From positions 62,001-126,000 of the forward strand of contig CANQXF010000005.1 in NCBI GenBank assembly GCA_947627695.1: a DNA stretch of 64,000 nucleotides, given 5' to 3'. The notes under the pieces are model-generated. The model was not told the DNA's origin. It ran no database searches and saw only the letters and a list, made by a program, of their open reading frames with translations. Position numbers and translations under genes: made by a program. Shown here one piece after another: positions 10,360-19,971 of the stretch (position 1 is its first letter; each line of letters begins with the position of its first letter). Origin of the DNA: an uncultured Ruminiclostridium sp. (GTDB taxonomy: Bacteria; Bacillota; Clostridia; Oscillospirales; Ruminococcaceae).

Positions 10360-11490
10360 TTACGCCTTCTGCGACAAAAGCTCTGAGTATTCTTTGCGAA
10401 ATTCCTCAAAGGTGCCGTTGTCAAGGGCGTTTCTTATCCTTTCAAGGAGAGTGTTGTAAAAATAAAGATTGTGCTGTACCGCCAGTCGCCCGCCCAGCAT
10501 TTCCCCGCTTTTGAACAGGTGGCGGATATAGGAGCGCGAGAATTGGCGGCAGGTGGGACAGTCGCACTCCTCGTCGATAGGTCTGTCGTCAAGGCGATAA
10601 CATTCGTTTGTCATATGAGTTATGCCTTTCCATGTGAAAACGGTGGCGTGGCGGGCGTTTCGGCTGGGCATAACACAGTCGAACATATCGATACCTCTTG
10701 CAACTCCCTCGATTATGTTGGAGGGAGTTCCCACGCCCATAAGGTAGCGGGGCTTGTTTACAGGCATATGCTCGGTGAGTACGTCAAGAATGTGGTACAT
10801 GACCTCCGTCGGCTCTCCCACCGCAAGCCCGCCCACGGCGTAGCCGTCGGTGTCAAGCTCAGCTATGTCCTTCATATGCTGTATTCTTATATCGTCGTAA
10901 GTTCCGCCCTGATTTATGGCAAAAAGGAGCTGAGAACGGTTTATGGTGCTTTCAAGGGAGTTAAGCCGCTTCATCTCCTCCTTACAGCGGATAAGCCAGC
11001 GGGTGGTGCGTTCGGTGGACGCCTTGACGTAATCGTAAGGGGCGGGATTTTCAATACATTCGTCAAACGCCATAGCTATCGTGGAGGCAAGGTGGGACTG
11101 TATCTGCATACTCTGCTCGGGTCCCATAAATATCTTTCTGCCGTCGATATGACTGCTGAAGTACACGCCCTCCTCTTTGATTTTACGCAGCTTGGCAAGA
11201 GAAAAGACCTGAAATCCGCCGCTGTCGGTGAGAATTGGCTTTTGCCAGTTCATAAACTTGTGAAGTCCGCCCATCTGGTAGATAACGTCGTCGCCGGGGC
11301 GCAGGTGAAGGTGATAGGTGTTGCAAAGCTCCACCTGACATTTAAGGTCTGCAAGCTCGGGGGAGGAAATCCCGCCCTTTATTGCGGCGGAGGTCCCCAC
11401 GTTCATAAAAAACGGGGTCTGTATAACGCCGTGAGGGGTTATGAATTCCCCTCGCCTTGCAAGATTTTCGGTTTTTATCAGCTTAAACAT
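10360..11490 (-). CDS. tgt: Queuine tRNA-ribosyltransferase
   Basis: TDSGGFQVFSL, GGLAVGEP, FDCVMPSRNARHA, zinc ligands CDCPTC. Confidence 0.97.
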   Translation of the reverse strand: MFKLIKTENLARRGEFITPHGVIQTPFFMNVGTSAAIKGGISSPELADLKCQVELCNTYHLHLRPGDDVIYQMGGLHKFMNWQKPILTDSGGFQVFSLAKLRKIKEEGVYFSSHIDGRKIFMGPEQSMQIQSHLASTIAMAFDECIENPAPYDYVKASTERTTRWLIRCKEEMKRLNSLESTINRSQLLFAINQGGTYDDIRIQHMKDIAELDTDGYAVGGLAVGEPTEVMYHILDVLTEHMPVNKPRYLMGVGTPSNIIEGVARGIDMFDCVMPSRNARHATVFTWKGITHMTNECYRLDDRPIDEECDCPTCRQFSRSYIRHLFKSGEMLGGRLAVQHNLYFYNTLLERIRNALDNGTFEEFRKEYSELLSQKA

Positions 11491-11501
11491 ATTTCTTTCC
11501 T

Positions 11502-12593
11502 TTAACTGTTTTTTATGCAGGAGCGTGGGATAAAGCCAACTTTTCCGCTTTGCGCTATGCCGAAGAGGTAATTTTCCGTTCCGGAGACGACAAAGAATTT
11601 TTCTCCCGCCTTAACGGTGGGAAAGCTGTCCAGGTGTATCCAGGAGTGAAGTCCGTTCCACTCCCCTGTGAAGGAGGCGGGAACAAGTCCCTTTTCGCCT
11701 GTCGTCACGTTTTCGGCAAGCATAAAATCTCCCTGCTGTTCGATGAATTTTATTACGTGATTTTCCCAGTCAACGTATTTGGGGGACTTGTCCGAGGTGA
11801 AGTCTGAAATTATTTCTGTTTCTTCGCCTGCGGGGACGTATGTTACGTCAAAATCGTAACTGCCGCCGTTGACGTTTATTATAAGGGCGTTTATCTGCCC
11901 TGCGTATTTGGTGTTCATACCGCCGTCTATGTCTATGATACGCTTTTCCCTGTCGAAAATGGGGAGATTGGTGAAGTTTCCTCTGCGGAAGTTGTAGGTG
12001 GGATAATGCCCGCAGATAACGGTTTTGCTTTGCTGGTGCTTAAGGCGCAAATACCACGGAGTTGTCAGAGCGAACCATTCGTCTTTACCGTTTTCCCAAT
12101 CGGGGCGGTCCTCTATCCCCGCATGGACGAAGATGAAATGCGGTGTCTCTATCGCCATGGGAGCGTTTTGAAGAAAGTCAAGGTCAGGCTTATAGGCGTT
12201 GATTACCTTTTGCCGCTTCGCCTCAAAATCTTCGCTGAAATCGGTTATGCCCAGGGTCTGTGCCATCTGGAGAAAGGTGTTGACAGGGCGGTATTGTATG
12301 CGGTGGAGAAATTGCTCTTTGCTGTCCTTGTAAGCCATATGGTACGGCATTGTGTCGTTGTTGCCTTTGATAAAAAGGGCTTTGGGATTTTTGCAAAGCT
12401 CCCTGACGTATTGCAGGGTCTCAAGATTTTCTGTTCCCTTTTCCACTATGTCGCCAAGGATAAAAAGATAGTCGGTCTCGGGGGCGTAGTTGCACTTGTC
12501 AAGCAGCTTTCTGAAATGCTCAAGCGAGCCGTGTATGTCGCTGACGCAGATAATTCGGCAGGGGTCGGGGAGAGACGGTCGCACTATGTTCAT
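11502..12593 (-). CDS. Metallophosphoesterase (Ser/Thr phosphatase-like) with C-terminal SH3-like region
   Basis: CVSDIHGSLEHF, LGDIVEKGTEN, IKGNNDTMP, CGHYPTY; C-terminal KGLVPASF and VGFIPRSCI. Confidence 0.85.
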   Translation of the reverse strand: MNIVRPSLPDPCRIICVSDIHGSLEHFRKLLDKCNYAPETDYLFILGDIVEKGTENLETLQYVRELCKNPKALFIKGNNDTMPYHMAYKDSKEQFLHRIQYRPVNTFLQMAQTLGITDFSEDFEAKRQKVINAYKPDLDFLQNAPMAIETPHFIFVHAGIEDRPDWENGKDEWFALTTPWYLRLKHQQSKTVICGHYPTYNFRRGNFTNLPIFDREKRIIDIDGGMNTKYAGQINALIINVNGGSYDFDVTYVPAGEETEIISDFTSDKSPKYVDWENHVIKFIEQQGDFMLAENVTTGEKGLVPASFTGEWNGLHSWIHLDSFPTVKAGEKFFVVSGTENYLFGIAQSGKVGFIPRSCIKNS

Positions 12594-12760
12594 CAGTATT
12601 CCCTCGTGATAATGTGTTTTATTTCATTTGACGGGTTTAGTAATTCTGTTCTGAAAAATTCGGGATACAGCTCGCCTTGGGGCAGGCGGTTTTCGTCAAG
12701 AATTATCGCGCCAACTCGGTAGTTGAACGTGCCTTGATCGGTGGTGAAGGTGCAGTCCAT
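12593..12760 (-). pseudogene. Internally deleted NUDIX hydrolase remnant (55 codons, in frame)
   Basis: Manual translation MDCTFTTDQGTFNYRVGAIILDENRLPQGELYPEFFRTELLNPSNEIKHIITREY; resembles NUDIX N- and C-termini joined without the Nudix box; TGATG overlap with downstream CDS. Confidence 0.65.
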
Positions 12761-12941
12761 AAAAGCTCCTTTCGGCGGCGGGTGTCTTTTTTTACATAAG
12801 TAAAGTATATTATAACATATATTCCCGCCGTAATCAATACCGAAAATCTCTTTTCATATGGTTACTTTTGCGGAAAATCCATTGACAAAAACCGTCAAAA
12901 GAGTTACAATATTAAACAAGAAAACAAAACAGGAGGACAAT

Positions 12942-13394
12942 ATGGCAGACGAAAAAAAGAAAAAGTTAGGCATAATCGGTGAGTTCAAGGCGTTCATCTC
13001 AAGAGGAAACGTGCTTGATATGGCGGTAGGTCTTATCATCGGCTCGGCTTTCACGGCGATTGTCAATTCGCTGGTAGGCGACCTGCTGATGCCGCTGCTG
13101 GGCATTGTGACAGGCGGAATAAACTTTTCCGATATGAAATGGGTATTGCAGGAAGCGGTAATGGAGGGTGAAGAGATCTTAACTCCCGAAGTTGCCGTGA
13201 ATTACGGCGCCTTTATCCAGTACATAATCAACTTCCTGCTTATTGCGGTTTCCGTGTTCCTGCTGGTAAAGGGCATAAATGCGGTGAGAGCAAGAGCAGA
13301 GAAGAAAAAGAAGGAGGAAGAGGAGGCTGCTCCTCCCGATCCTCAGCTTGTTTTGCTTGAGGAGATAAGAGATCTGCTGAAGGAAAAGAAATAA
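12942..13394 (+). CDS. mscL: Large-conductance mechanosensitive channel MscL
   Basis: EFKAFISRGNVLDMAVGLIIGSAFTAIVNSLVGDLLMP; SD aggagg upstream of ATG 12942. Confidence 0.97.
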   Translation: MADEKKKKLGIIGEFKAFISRGNVLDMAVGLIIGSAFTAIVNSLVGDLLMPLLGIVTGGINFSDMKWVLQEAVMEGEEILTPEVAVNYGAFIQYIINFLLIAVSVFLLVKGINAVRARAEKKKKEEEEAAPPDPQLVLLEEIRDLLKEKK

Positions 13395-13455
13395 TAAAAA
13401 TGCAGGCACTTTCCGAAGGGAGAGTGCCTGATCTATTTTGTTTTACGAACAGTAT

Positions 13456-13956
13456 TTACAGTTGCCGCTGTGCTACGATAACGGTATAGTTATCCGTATC
13501 GTAAGTAACGCCCGTTTCCGCAAATCCGTTCTTGTGCCAGAAATGCTCTGCCTGGGAATTGCCTTTGACCCAGCCCAGTCTTACAGCCGAAAGCCCGTAT
13601 TCTTTCAGATATGCGCACAGCTCGTGAATGATCTCACTTCCCACCCCTTTGTTCTGAACGGAAATATCTGTCATAAAGAAACCGATAAACGCCGTTTTGT
13701 CATTGGGAAATTTATTTATAAAATCCATTACGGCGATGAGCTTATCCTCATCATAATAACCTATGTAGTATTTATCGGAATAGTCCTTCTTCGGCGGCAG
13801 GGCTTTAATATCGTCGGCTATGCTTTGTTCGGTGACGAAGGGAGGGCAATGTTTATAATACAGGGCATTATTCCTGCACAGCGCGTATATTTCCGCAATA
13901 TCTTTTTCTGTCATACATCGCACAAAGTAATGATTTGAAAAAAGTGAAACGTCCAT
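13456..13956 (-). CDS. GNAT-family N-acetyltransferase
   Basis: VQNKGVGSEIIHELCAYLKEYGLSAVRLGWVKGNSQAEHFWHKNGF. Confidence 0.88.
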   Translation of the reverse strand: MDVSLFSNHYFVRCMTEKDIAEIYALCRNNALYYKHCPPFVTEQSIADDIKALPPKKDYSDKYYIGYYDEDKLIAVMDFINKFPNDKTAFIGFFMTDISVQNKGVGSEIIHELCAYLKEYGLSAVRLGWVKGNSQAEHFWHKNGFAETGVTYDTDNYTVIVAQRQL

Positions 13957-14005
13957 TGTATGCCTGCCTTTAAATTTATCTAATTGAATGCCGTAAGTAC
14001 AGTTT

Positions 14006-15844
14006 TTATTTTGTTGACATCGTTCTCATAGAATTAAGCACTGCAAGCACGCAAACGCCTACGTCGGCGAATACCGCTTCCCACATATTTGCAACGCCTA
14101 ATGCGCCTAAAACCATTACCGCCAGCTTTACCGCAAGGGCGAAGATTATGTTCTGCCAGACTATGCGCATTGTCTTTCTTGATATTTTCAAGGCGGCGGC
14201 AATTTTTGAGGGCTTGTCGTCCATAAGCACTATGTCGGCCGCCTCTATCGCCGCGTCTGAGCCCATTGCGCCCATAGCTATGCCTACGTCTGCTCTTGAA
14301 AGGACGGGAGCGTCGTTTATTCCGTCACCGACGAATACCAAAGTGCCGCCGCTTTTTTCGGCTAACAGCGCTTCCACCCTCTCCACCTTTTCGGCGGGGA
14401 GCAGCTTTGTGTAGACCTTATCCAGCTTCAGCGCGTTTGCGACAGCTTCGCCTGCCGCTTTTTCGTCGCCTGTGAGCATTACAGTATTTTTTATTCCAGC
14501 AGATTTAAGGTCTTGTATCGCCTTGGCGCTGTCCTCCTTTATCCTGTCGGAAATAAGAAGGTGTCCCATATATTTCCCATTAACGGCAACGTGAACTGCG
14601 GTACCTTTTGTTTCTTCGCTGTATTCAATGTCTGCTTCTTTCATCAGCTTGTCGTTGCCTGCGAAAACCTGCTTTCCGTCTATCAGGGCAAATACTCCTC
14701 TGCCTGCAAGCTCTTTGACATCGCTTATCCTTTCCTGTGGTATCGGCTTGCCGTAGGCGTCCTTTACCGAACGGGCTATGGGGTGGTCGGAGTAGCTTTC
14801 CGCCAACGCTGCATATTCGATAAGCTCCTTTTCATCACAGTTCACGGGATATATCGCCGTTACGTCGAACACGCCCTTGGTGAGAGTGCCTGTTTTGTCG
14901 AACACCACCGTTTCCGCTTTGGAAAGGGCTTCAAGGTAGTTCCCGCCCTTGACGAGAACGCCTTGCCGTGAGGCTCCGCCGATCCCGCCGAAAAAGCTGA
15001 GAGGAACGGAGATGACAAGGGCGCAGGGGCAGGAGATAACGAGAAAGATAAGCGCGCGCTCTATCCATTCGCTCCAGGAAAGTCCCAGCAAAAGAGGGGG
15101 CAGGATAGCCAGCAGGACTGCTCCGAAAACGACGCAGGGGGTGTAATATTTTGCAAATTTTGTGATGAAATTTTCCGTTCTCGCTTTTTTTGCGGAGGAG
15201 TTTTCCACAAGCTCCAGAATTTTTGAAACGGTGGACTGACCAAATTCTTTTGTTACCTTTATTTCAAGCAGTCCCTCCATATTGACGCAGCCGCTTATCA
15301 CCTCGTCCCCCTCGCAGACCGTTCTGGGGAGGGATTCGCCTGTCAGGGCGGCGGTATTCAGGGAGGAAGTCCCGCTTGTCACGATGCCGTCAAGGGGTAT
15401 CTTTTCTCCGGGCTTTACTACGATCACGTCGTCTATTTTGACCTCGTCAGGCTCCACCTGTACAAGCTCGCCGTCACGCCTTACGTTGGAGTAATCGGGG
15501 CAGATGTCCATAAGCTGAGTTATCGAACGGCGGGACTTTCCAACGGCGTAGCTCTGGAACAGCTCTCCCACCTGATAAAACAGCATTACGAAAACGCCCT
15601 CGGGATATTCTCCCAGAACGAAAGCTCCTATCGTGGCGATGGACATAAGAAAATTTTCGTCAAATATCTGACCGTGAGCGATATTCCTGATCGCTTTCCA
15701 CAAAACGTCCCAGCCTATCAGCAGGTATGGCACCAGAAACGCCGCTAATTTCCACCAATGCTCAAGGGGCAGGAGGTACGCCGCAACCAGCAGAACGCCG
15801 CTTAAAATTATGCGGGCAAGGGTCATTTTCTGTTTTTTAGTCAT
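14006..15844 (-). CDS. Heavy-metal translocating P-type ATPase (Zn/Cd/Co type)
   Basis: ISCPCALVIS, FDKTGTLTKG, GDGINDAPVLSRADVGIAMG. Confidence 0.96.
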   Translation of the reverse strand: MTKKQKMTLARIILSGVLLVAAYLLPLEHWWKLAAFLVPYLLIGWDVLWKAIRNIAHGQIFDENFLMSIATIGAFVLGEYPEGVFVMLFYQVGELFQSYAVGKSRRSITQLMDICPDYSNVRRDGELVQVEPDEVKIDDVIVVKPGEKIPLDGIVTSGTSSLNTAALTGESLPRTVCEGDEVISGCVNMEGLLEIKVTKEFGQSTVSKILELVENSSAKKARTENFITKFAKYYTPCVVFGAVLLAILPPLLLGLSWSEWIERALIFLVISCPCALVISVPLSFFGGIGGASRQGVLVKGGNYLEALSKAETVVFDKTGTLTKGVFDVTAIYPVNCDEKELIEYAALAESYSDHPIARSVKDAYGKPIPQERISDVKELAGRGVFALIDGKQVFAGNDKLMKEADIEYSEETKGTAVHVAVNGKYMGHLLISDRIKEDSAKAIQDLKSAGIKNTVMLTGDEKAAGEAVANALKLDKVYTKLLPAEKVERVEALLAEKSGGTLVFVGDGINDAPVLSRADVGIAMGAMGSDAAIEAADIVLMDDKPSKIAAALKISRKTMRIVWQNIIFALAVKLAVMVLGALGVANMWEAVFADVGVCVLAVLNSMRTMSTK

Positions 15845-16056
15845 ACCAATATCTCGCAGTCAGGCTCAATTTTTTTGCATATCTTTGCGGCTTGCTTTAC
15901 CATTTCATCAAAGCGGTCGTCGGGGGCGGTTATCGTGATTTTCTGGGTCATAAAATTAACGGTGGCGTCAACGCCCTCCAGCTTGTTTATGGCACATTCC
16001 ATTTTTGCAGCGCAGTTTGCGCAGTCAAGGTCTTTCAGCTTGTAGGTCTTTTTCAT
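15841..16056 (-). CDS. Heavy-metal-associated (HMA) domain protein
   Basis: LKDLDCANCAAKMECAI (CxxC HMA motif), coupled to the P-type ATPase. Confidence 0.92.
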   Translation of the reverse strand: MKKTYKLKDLDCANCAAKMECAINKLEGVDATVNFMTQKITITAPDDRFDEMVKQAAKICKKIEPDCEILV

Positions 16057-16072
16057 AATTTTTCTCCTTATA

Positions 16073-16435
16073 TTATTCTTCGATATGCTCCATTCCCTGT
16101 CCGATTATCTTGTAAACGTGGTCGTCGGAAAGGGAGTAGAATATCAGCTTGCCCTCCTTGCGGGCTTTTACCAGCTTGTTCACTTTTAAAACTCTGAGCT
16201 GGTGCGACGCCGCCGTCTGGGTTATACCCAGCAGGAGAGCGATGTCGTTCACGCAAAGCTCCGACTCGAACAGGGCGTAAAGTATTTTTATCCTTGTGGA
16301 GTCGCCGAACACTTTGAAAAGCTCCGCCAAGTCGTACAGCATTTCGTCAGCGGGCATTTGTTCAAGCACGGTCTTTATGGTGCTGTCCTGCGCGCGGAGG
16401 TATTCGTTTTCAGCCATATCTGTTCGTCCTTTCAT
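16073..16435 (-). CDS. ArsR/SmtB-family metal-responsive repressor
   Basis: LFKVFGDSTRIKILYALFESELCVNDIALLLGITQTAASHQLRVLK. Confidence 0.95.
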   Translation of the reverse strand: MKGRTDMAENEYLRAQDSTIKTVLEQMPADEMLYDLAELFKVFGDSTRIKILYALFESELCVNDIALLLGITQTAASHQLRVLKVNKLVKARKEGKLIFYSLSDDHVYKIIGQGMEHIEE

Positions 16436-16633
16436 AAAAACATATGTTTATTTGTTCATATATTAACATATAATATTCCGTTTGTCAATAGGGTCATGGG
16501 AAATTTTTTTGAGATTATCGGAGAAAATTTGCGAAACGGCTTTTACAGCGGATTTATGGGAAAATATTTTTTCAAAAAGCAAACAGCCCTCTGTCTTTAA
16601 ATACAGAGGGCTGCTCCTTACAGCGCAAAGATG

Positions 16634-16822
16634 TTACTTATTGCTGTTCTCGTAAGATTCGATCATCTTCTTGACCATCTGACCACCGACAGAACCAACC
16701 TGTCTTGCGGTAAGATCGCCGTTGTAGCCGTCCTTCAGAGGCACGCCTACTTCATTGGCAGCCTGCATCTTGATAGAGTTAAGAGCAGGGTTGTTTCTGT
16801 TGCCGTTCTTATTGTTAGCCAT
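16634..16822 (-). CDS. Alpha/beta-type small acid-soluble spore protein (SASP)
   Basis: NPALNSIKMQAANEVGVPLKDGYNGDLTARQVGSVGGQMVKKMI. Confidence 0.93.
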   Translation of the reverse strand: MANNKNGNRNNPALNSIKMQAANEVGVPLKDGYNGDLTARQVGSVGGQMVKKMIESYENSNK

Positions 16823-17048
16823 CTTATTATTCCTCCGTTTAAAATAAATGGATCGTTATATCCTGAAGGGTATTGGCAAGAGCTTTTGCCCTTGCGTTAA
16901 TATTATATCTCTTGCAAAATCCAATATGTGAGGAAATTTTTTCATAGGACGGCAAAAATCGTTAAATCGTTTTTGCATTGATTATCATTATATTTTGTGT
17001 TATAATTTATTAAATATTATGATTTTAATGATTTGAGGAGGTGGGATT

Positions 17049-19391
17049 TTGAAAGTCCGTATCACAAAAACCCAAAATTCAAAAAATTACAGAGGAATGG
17101 GAGTAATAAGCGGGAACGGCTCTTCACGGCTGCTTCTGGATTATAAATACGAATGTCCTCAGAAATATGACGAGATAATGAATTTGATTTTTGCGCCTGA
17201 TGAAAGGGGCTTGGGGATCGCTCATCTGAAAATCGAAATGGGCTCGGACATAAATTCCTCCTCGGGGACGGAACCGTGCGTAAAAAGATATGCCGACGAA
17301 AAGGCGGACGTGTCAAGAGGGGCGGGATTTATCATTGCCGCCGACGCAAAGAAAATAAATCCTGAGCTTACTCTGGATATGCTTTACTGGAGCGAGCCTG
17401 CGTGGGTCACAGGGTCGGACGACGTTTACGCCGCAAGATACGAATGGTATATGGAAAATCTTACGGCGGCGTATGAAAAATACGGGCTGAAATTTGATTT
17501 TGTCAGCGTGAACCGCAACGAGCGTGAGGTGGAGGCGGAATGGATAAAGTATTTTGCAAAAAGGCTGAGAAGTGAAAAGGGGCGTCCCTACGATTTTTCC
17601 GGAATAAAAATAGTCGCCGCTGACGAGGAGAACGCCTGGCATATCGGAGAAAAAATGATGGCGGACGAGGAGCTGAGGAACGCTGTCGACATTATCGGCT
17701 CGCACTACACAAGTCACGCAACAAAGGATATAATCACGCTTTCAAGGGAATACGGCAAGGAGATATGGTTCTCCGAGGGAAGTCCGCCTATGACTTTTGC
17801 AAAGGGGGTAAACCGCTTTGACGGCAGCGGACTGACGGGGATAAACGGAGTGCTTGACGTAGCCTGCCGAATTGCCGCAATGTACCCCTGCGGGCAGATG
17901 ACGATGTATGAATTTCAGCCTGCTGTCGCCGCTTATTATGACGGGGTCACCTACTGCCACAAGCAGCTTATTGACGCCTGTCAGCCCTGGTGCGGATATT
18001 ATGAGATAGACAGCGGGTATTATATGGCTTTGCACCTGTCGGGATTTTTCAGAAAAGGGTGGAAATTCTGCGATACCGCCTGCTTTTGCGACGGGGAAAA
18101 GGGCGGCGACGGTCACGCTCTTGTAAATGCAAAACACGTCGCTATGACTGCTTATGACGATAAAACGGGGGATTACAGCGTGTTTATCGTAAATCCCACG
18201 GATAAAGAAATAAAGTATGAATTTCAAGTTGAGGGAATGAAAAATTCCCCGCTGAATTTGTGGGAAACGAGGGGAAACAGCGAGGGAGAGTTTGACGAAA
18301 ATTATTTCAGGAAGATAGGCACGGCTGCGCCTGTAAACGGAAAATTTTCTGTCAGCGCAAAGCCTTATTCCCTGCTGACGATCTCTACGTTGGATACGCA
18401 AAGACCTGTGTTTGAAAAGCAGGCTTCAAAGATACTTCCCCTGCCCTACGACGAGGATTTTTCATACAGCGAAAAATATCTCAGGGAAAGAGGAAACGCC
18501 CCGCGTTACACCGCCGACCAAGGGGGAGCGTTCGAGGTGAGGAATGTCGGCGGGAAAAATCTGCTCATGCAGGTGATAGTGCCTGAGACAAAGGCGGAGG
18601 AATGGGGATATACGCCGCTTCCCACCACCAGCCTTGGTGACGACCGCTGGTATAACTATGAGGTCTCGGCAAAGGTGATTTTTGCAAAAAGCGCTGCTCC
18701 CGATGCAAATTTTGCGGGGATAGGGCTGAGGTACAGCCTTGCGTCGGTTGGGACAAGCGGTTATTCCCTGCTGATATTTCAAAGCGGAAAATGGCTGTTA
18801 AGGCGAAATGACGAAGCGGTCTGCCAGGGGAAATACGCTTTCAGGGGGCTTTCTCCAAGGCTGAGGATAAGGGCTGAAAATAACAAAGTCAGCGCTTACA
18901 TAAATGATAAAAAAATAGTTTCACACGTCGAGGGCGGAGCAGGAATAAGCGCAGGGAGAGCCGCGCTTTACAGCTCCTATCATCAGAACTGCTTTGAATA
19001 TATCCATATCGCTCCCGCGGGGAAAGCGCCTTACGTTATGCGAGCCGACGACACGGACGAGTGCTTTTCCTACGGCGGGGAGTGGAAGAGAGAATTTATG
19101 AGCAGCTTTAAAAATTACAAGCGGACTGTTTCATCAACCGTTAATGGAGAATTTACGCTTGAATTTTATGGTATCAGCTGCGGCGTTTTCGGTGAAAATA
19201 AGGAAAGCTGCACGGTATGCATAAGCATAGACGGCGGCGAGGAAAAAGAAATGCTCCTGCAAAAAAGCGGGAGCAGAGAGATATTCTATTCAGTTTATGG
19301 GCTGAAAGAGGGAAAACATTTTCTGAAAATGCGGGTGATCGAGGGGGAGCTTTTTTTGGACGGAGCGCAGGTAAATAAAAAAGCCGACTGA
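17049..19391 (+). CDS. Glycoside hydrolase, GH59 (galactocerebrosidase)-like
   Basis: GMGVISGNGSSRLLLDY, LKIEMGSDINSSSGTEP, LYWSEPAW, VNRNEREVE, DIIGSHYTSHATKD, IWFSEGS; no obvious signal peptide. Confidence 0.75.
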   Translation: MKVRITKTQNSKNYRGMGVISGNGSSRLLLDYKYECPQKYDEIMNLIFAPDERGLGIAHLKIEMGSDINSSSGTEPCVKRYADEKADVSRGAGFIIAADAKKINPELTLDMLYWSEPAWVTGSDDVYAARYEWYMENLTAAYEKYGLKFDFVSVNRNEREVEAEWIKYFAKRLRSEKGRPYDFSGIKIVAADEENAWHIGEKMMADEELRNAVDIIGSHYTSHATKDIITLSREYGKEIWFSEGSPPMTFAKGVNRFDGSGLTGINGVLDVACRIAAMYPCGQMTMYEFQPAVAAYYDGVTYCHKQLIDACQPWCGYYEIDSGYYMALHLSGFFRKGWKFCDTACFCDGEKGGDGHALVNAKHVAMTAYDDKTGDYSVFIVNPTDKEIKYEFQVEGMKNSPLNLWETRGNSEGEFDENYFRKIGTAAPVNGKFSVSAKPYSLLTISTLDTQRPVFEKQASKILPLPYDEDFSYSEKYLRERGNAPRYTADQGGAFEVRNVGGKNLLMQVIVPETKAEEWGYTPLPTTSLGDDRWYNYEVSAKVIFAKSAAPDANFAGIGLRYSLASVGTSGYSLLIFQSGKWLLRRNDEAVCQGKYAFRGLSPRLRIRAENNKVSAYINDKKIVSHVEGGAGISAGRAALYSSYHQNCFEYIHIAPAGKAPYVMRADDTDECFSYGGEWKREFMSSFKNYKRTVSSTVNGEFTLEFYGISCGVFGENKESCTVCISIDGGEEKEMLLQKSGSREIFYSVYGLKEGKHFLKMRVIEGELFLDGAQVNKKAD

Positions 19392-19404
19392 AAATCAGAA
19401 CGCG

Positions 19405-19863
19405 TCAATCGAGGGACATTCCAAGTCCTGCGCCTGTTGCCACAATGCTGAATATAAATATCATTATCAATATGGCAACGCCTAACGCTATTGCCTCAAA
19501 GATAAGCATAGCGCGGCAGTAATTCTTCTTGGCGAGGGGAACGTCGTTGCTGAATCCCCAGACGAACAGCAGGATTATGCTGATTATGCCCAGACATTGA
19601 GTGAGGAGTATGGTTCCTACCCACTGTCCAAGAGTCATTGGCGGGTCGGCGGGAACAGTATATGTGGGCTGACGGTAGGGCTGGGAATACTGATTGTATT
19701 GCTGGTTTGAGTATTGGCTCTGCTGGCTGTACTGAGTGGGAGGGGTCTGCTGAGCAGGCTGCTGAGGCTGAGGGGCGGGCTGCTCTATGTACTGGGTGCC
19801 GCAGCGGGTGCAGAACTTAAAGCTATCGTCAAACACATTTCCGCAATTCTGACAGGTTTTCAT
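19405..19863 (-). CDS. Zinc-ribbon domain membrane protein with Gln/Pro-rich linker
   Basis: MKTCQNCGNVFDDSFKFCTRCGTQY plus two hydrophobic C-terminal segments. Confidence 0.8.
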   Translation of the reverse strand: MKTCQNCGNVFDDSFKFCTRCGTQYIEQPAPQPQQPAQQTPPTQYSQQSQYSNQQYNQYSQPYRQPTYTVPADPPMTLGQWVGTILLTQCLGIISIILLFVWGFSNDVPLAKKNYCRAMLIFEAIALGVAILIMIFIFSIVATGAGLGMSLD

Positions 19864-19971
19864 AATTACTCTCCTAAAAAATATATTGTGAGATCTTCAC
19901 CTTTTTTATAGTATCACAAATTCCCTTTTCTGTCAAGGAGGATTTATTTACCTTTTGCTTTCGGAGGAAAA

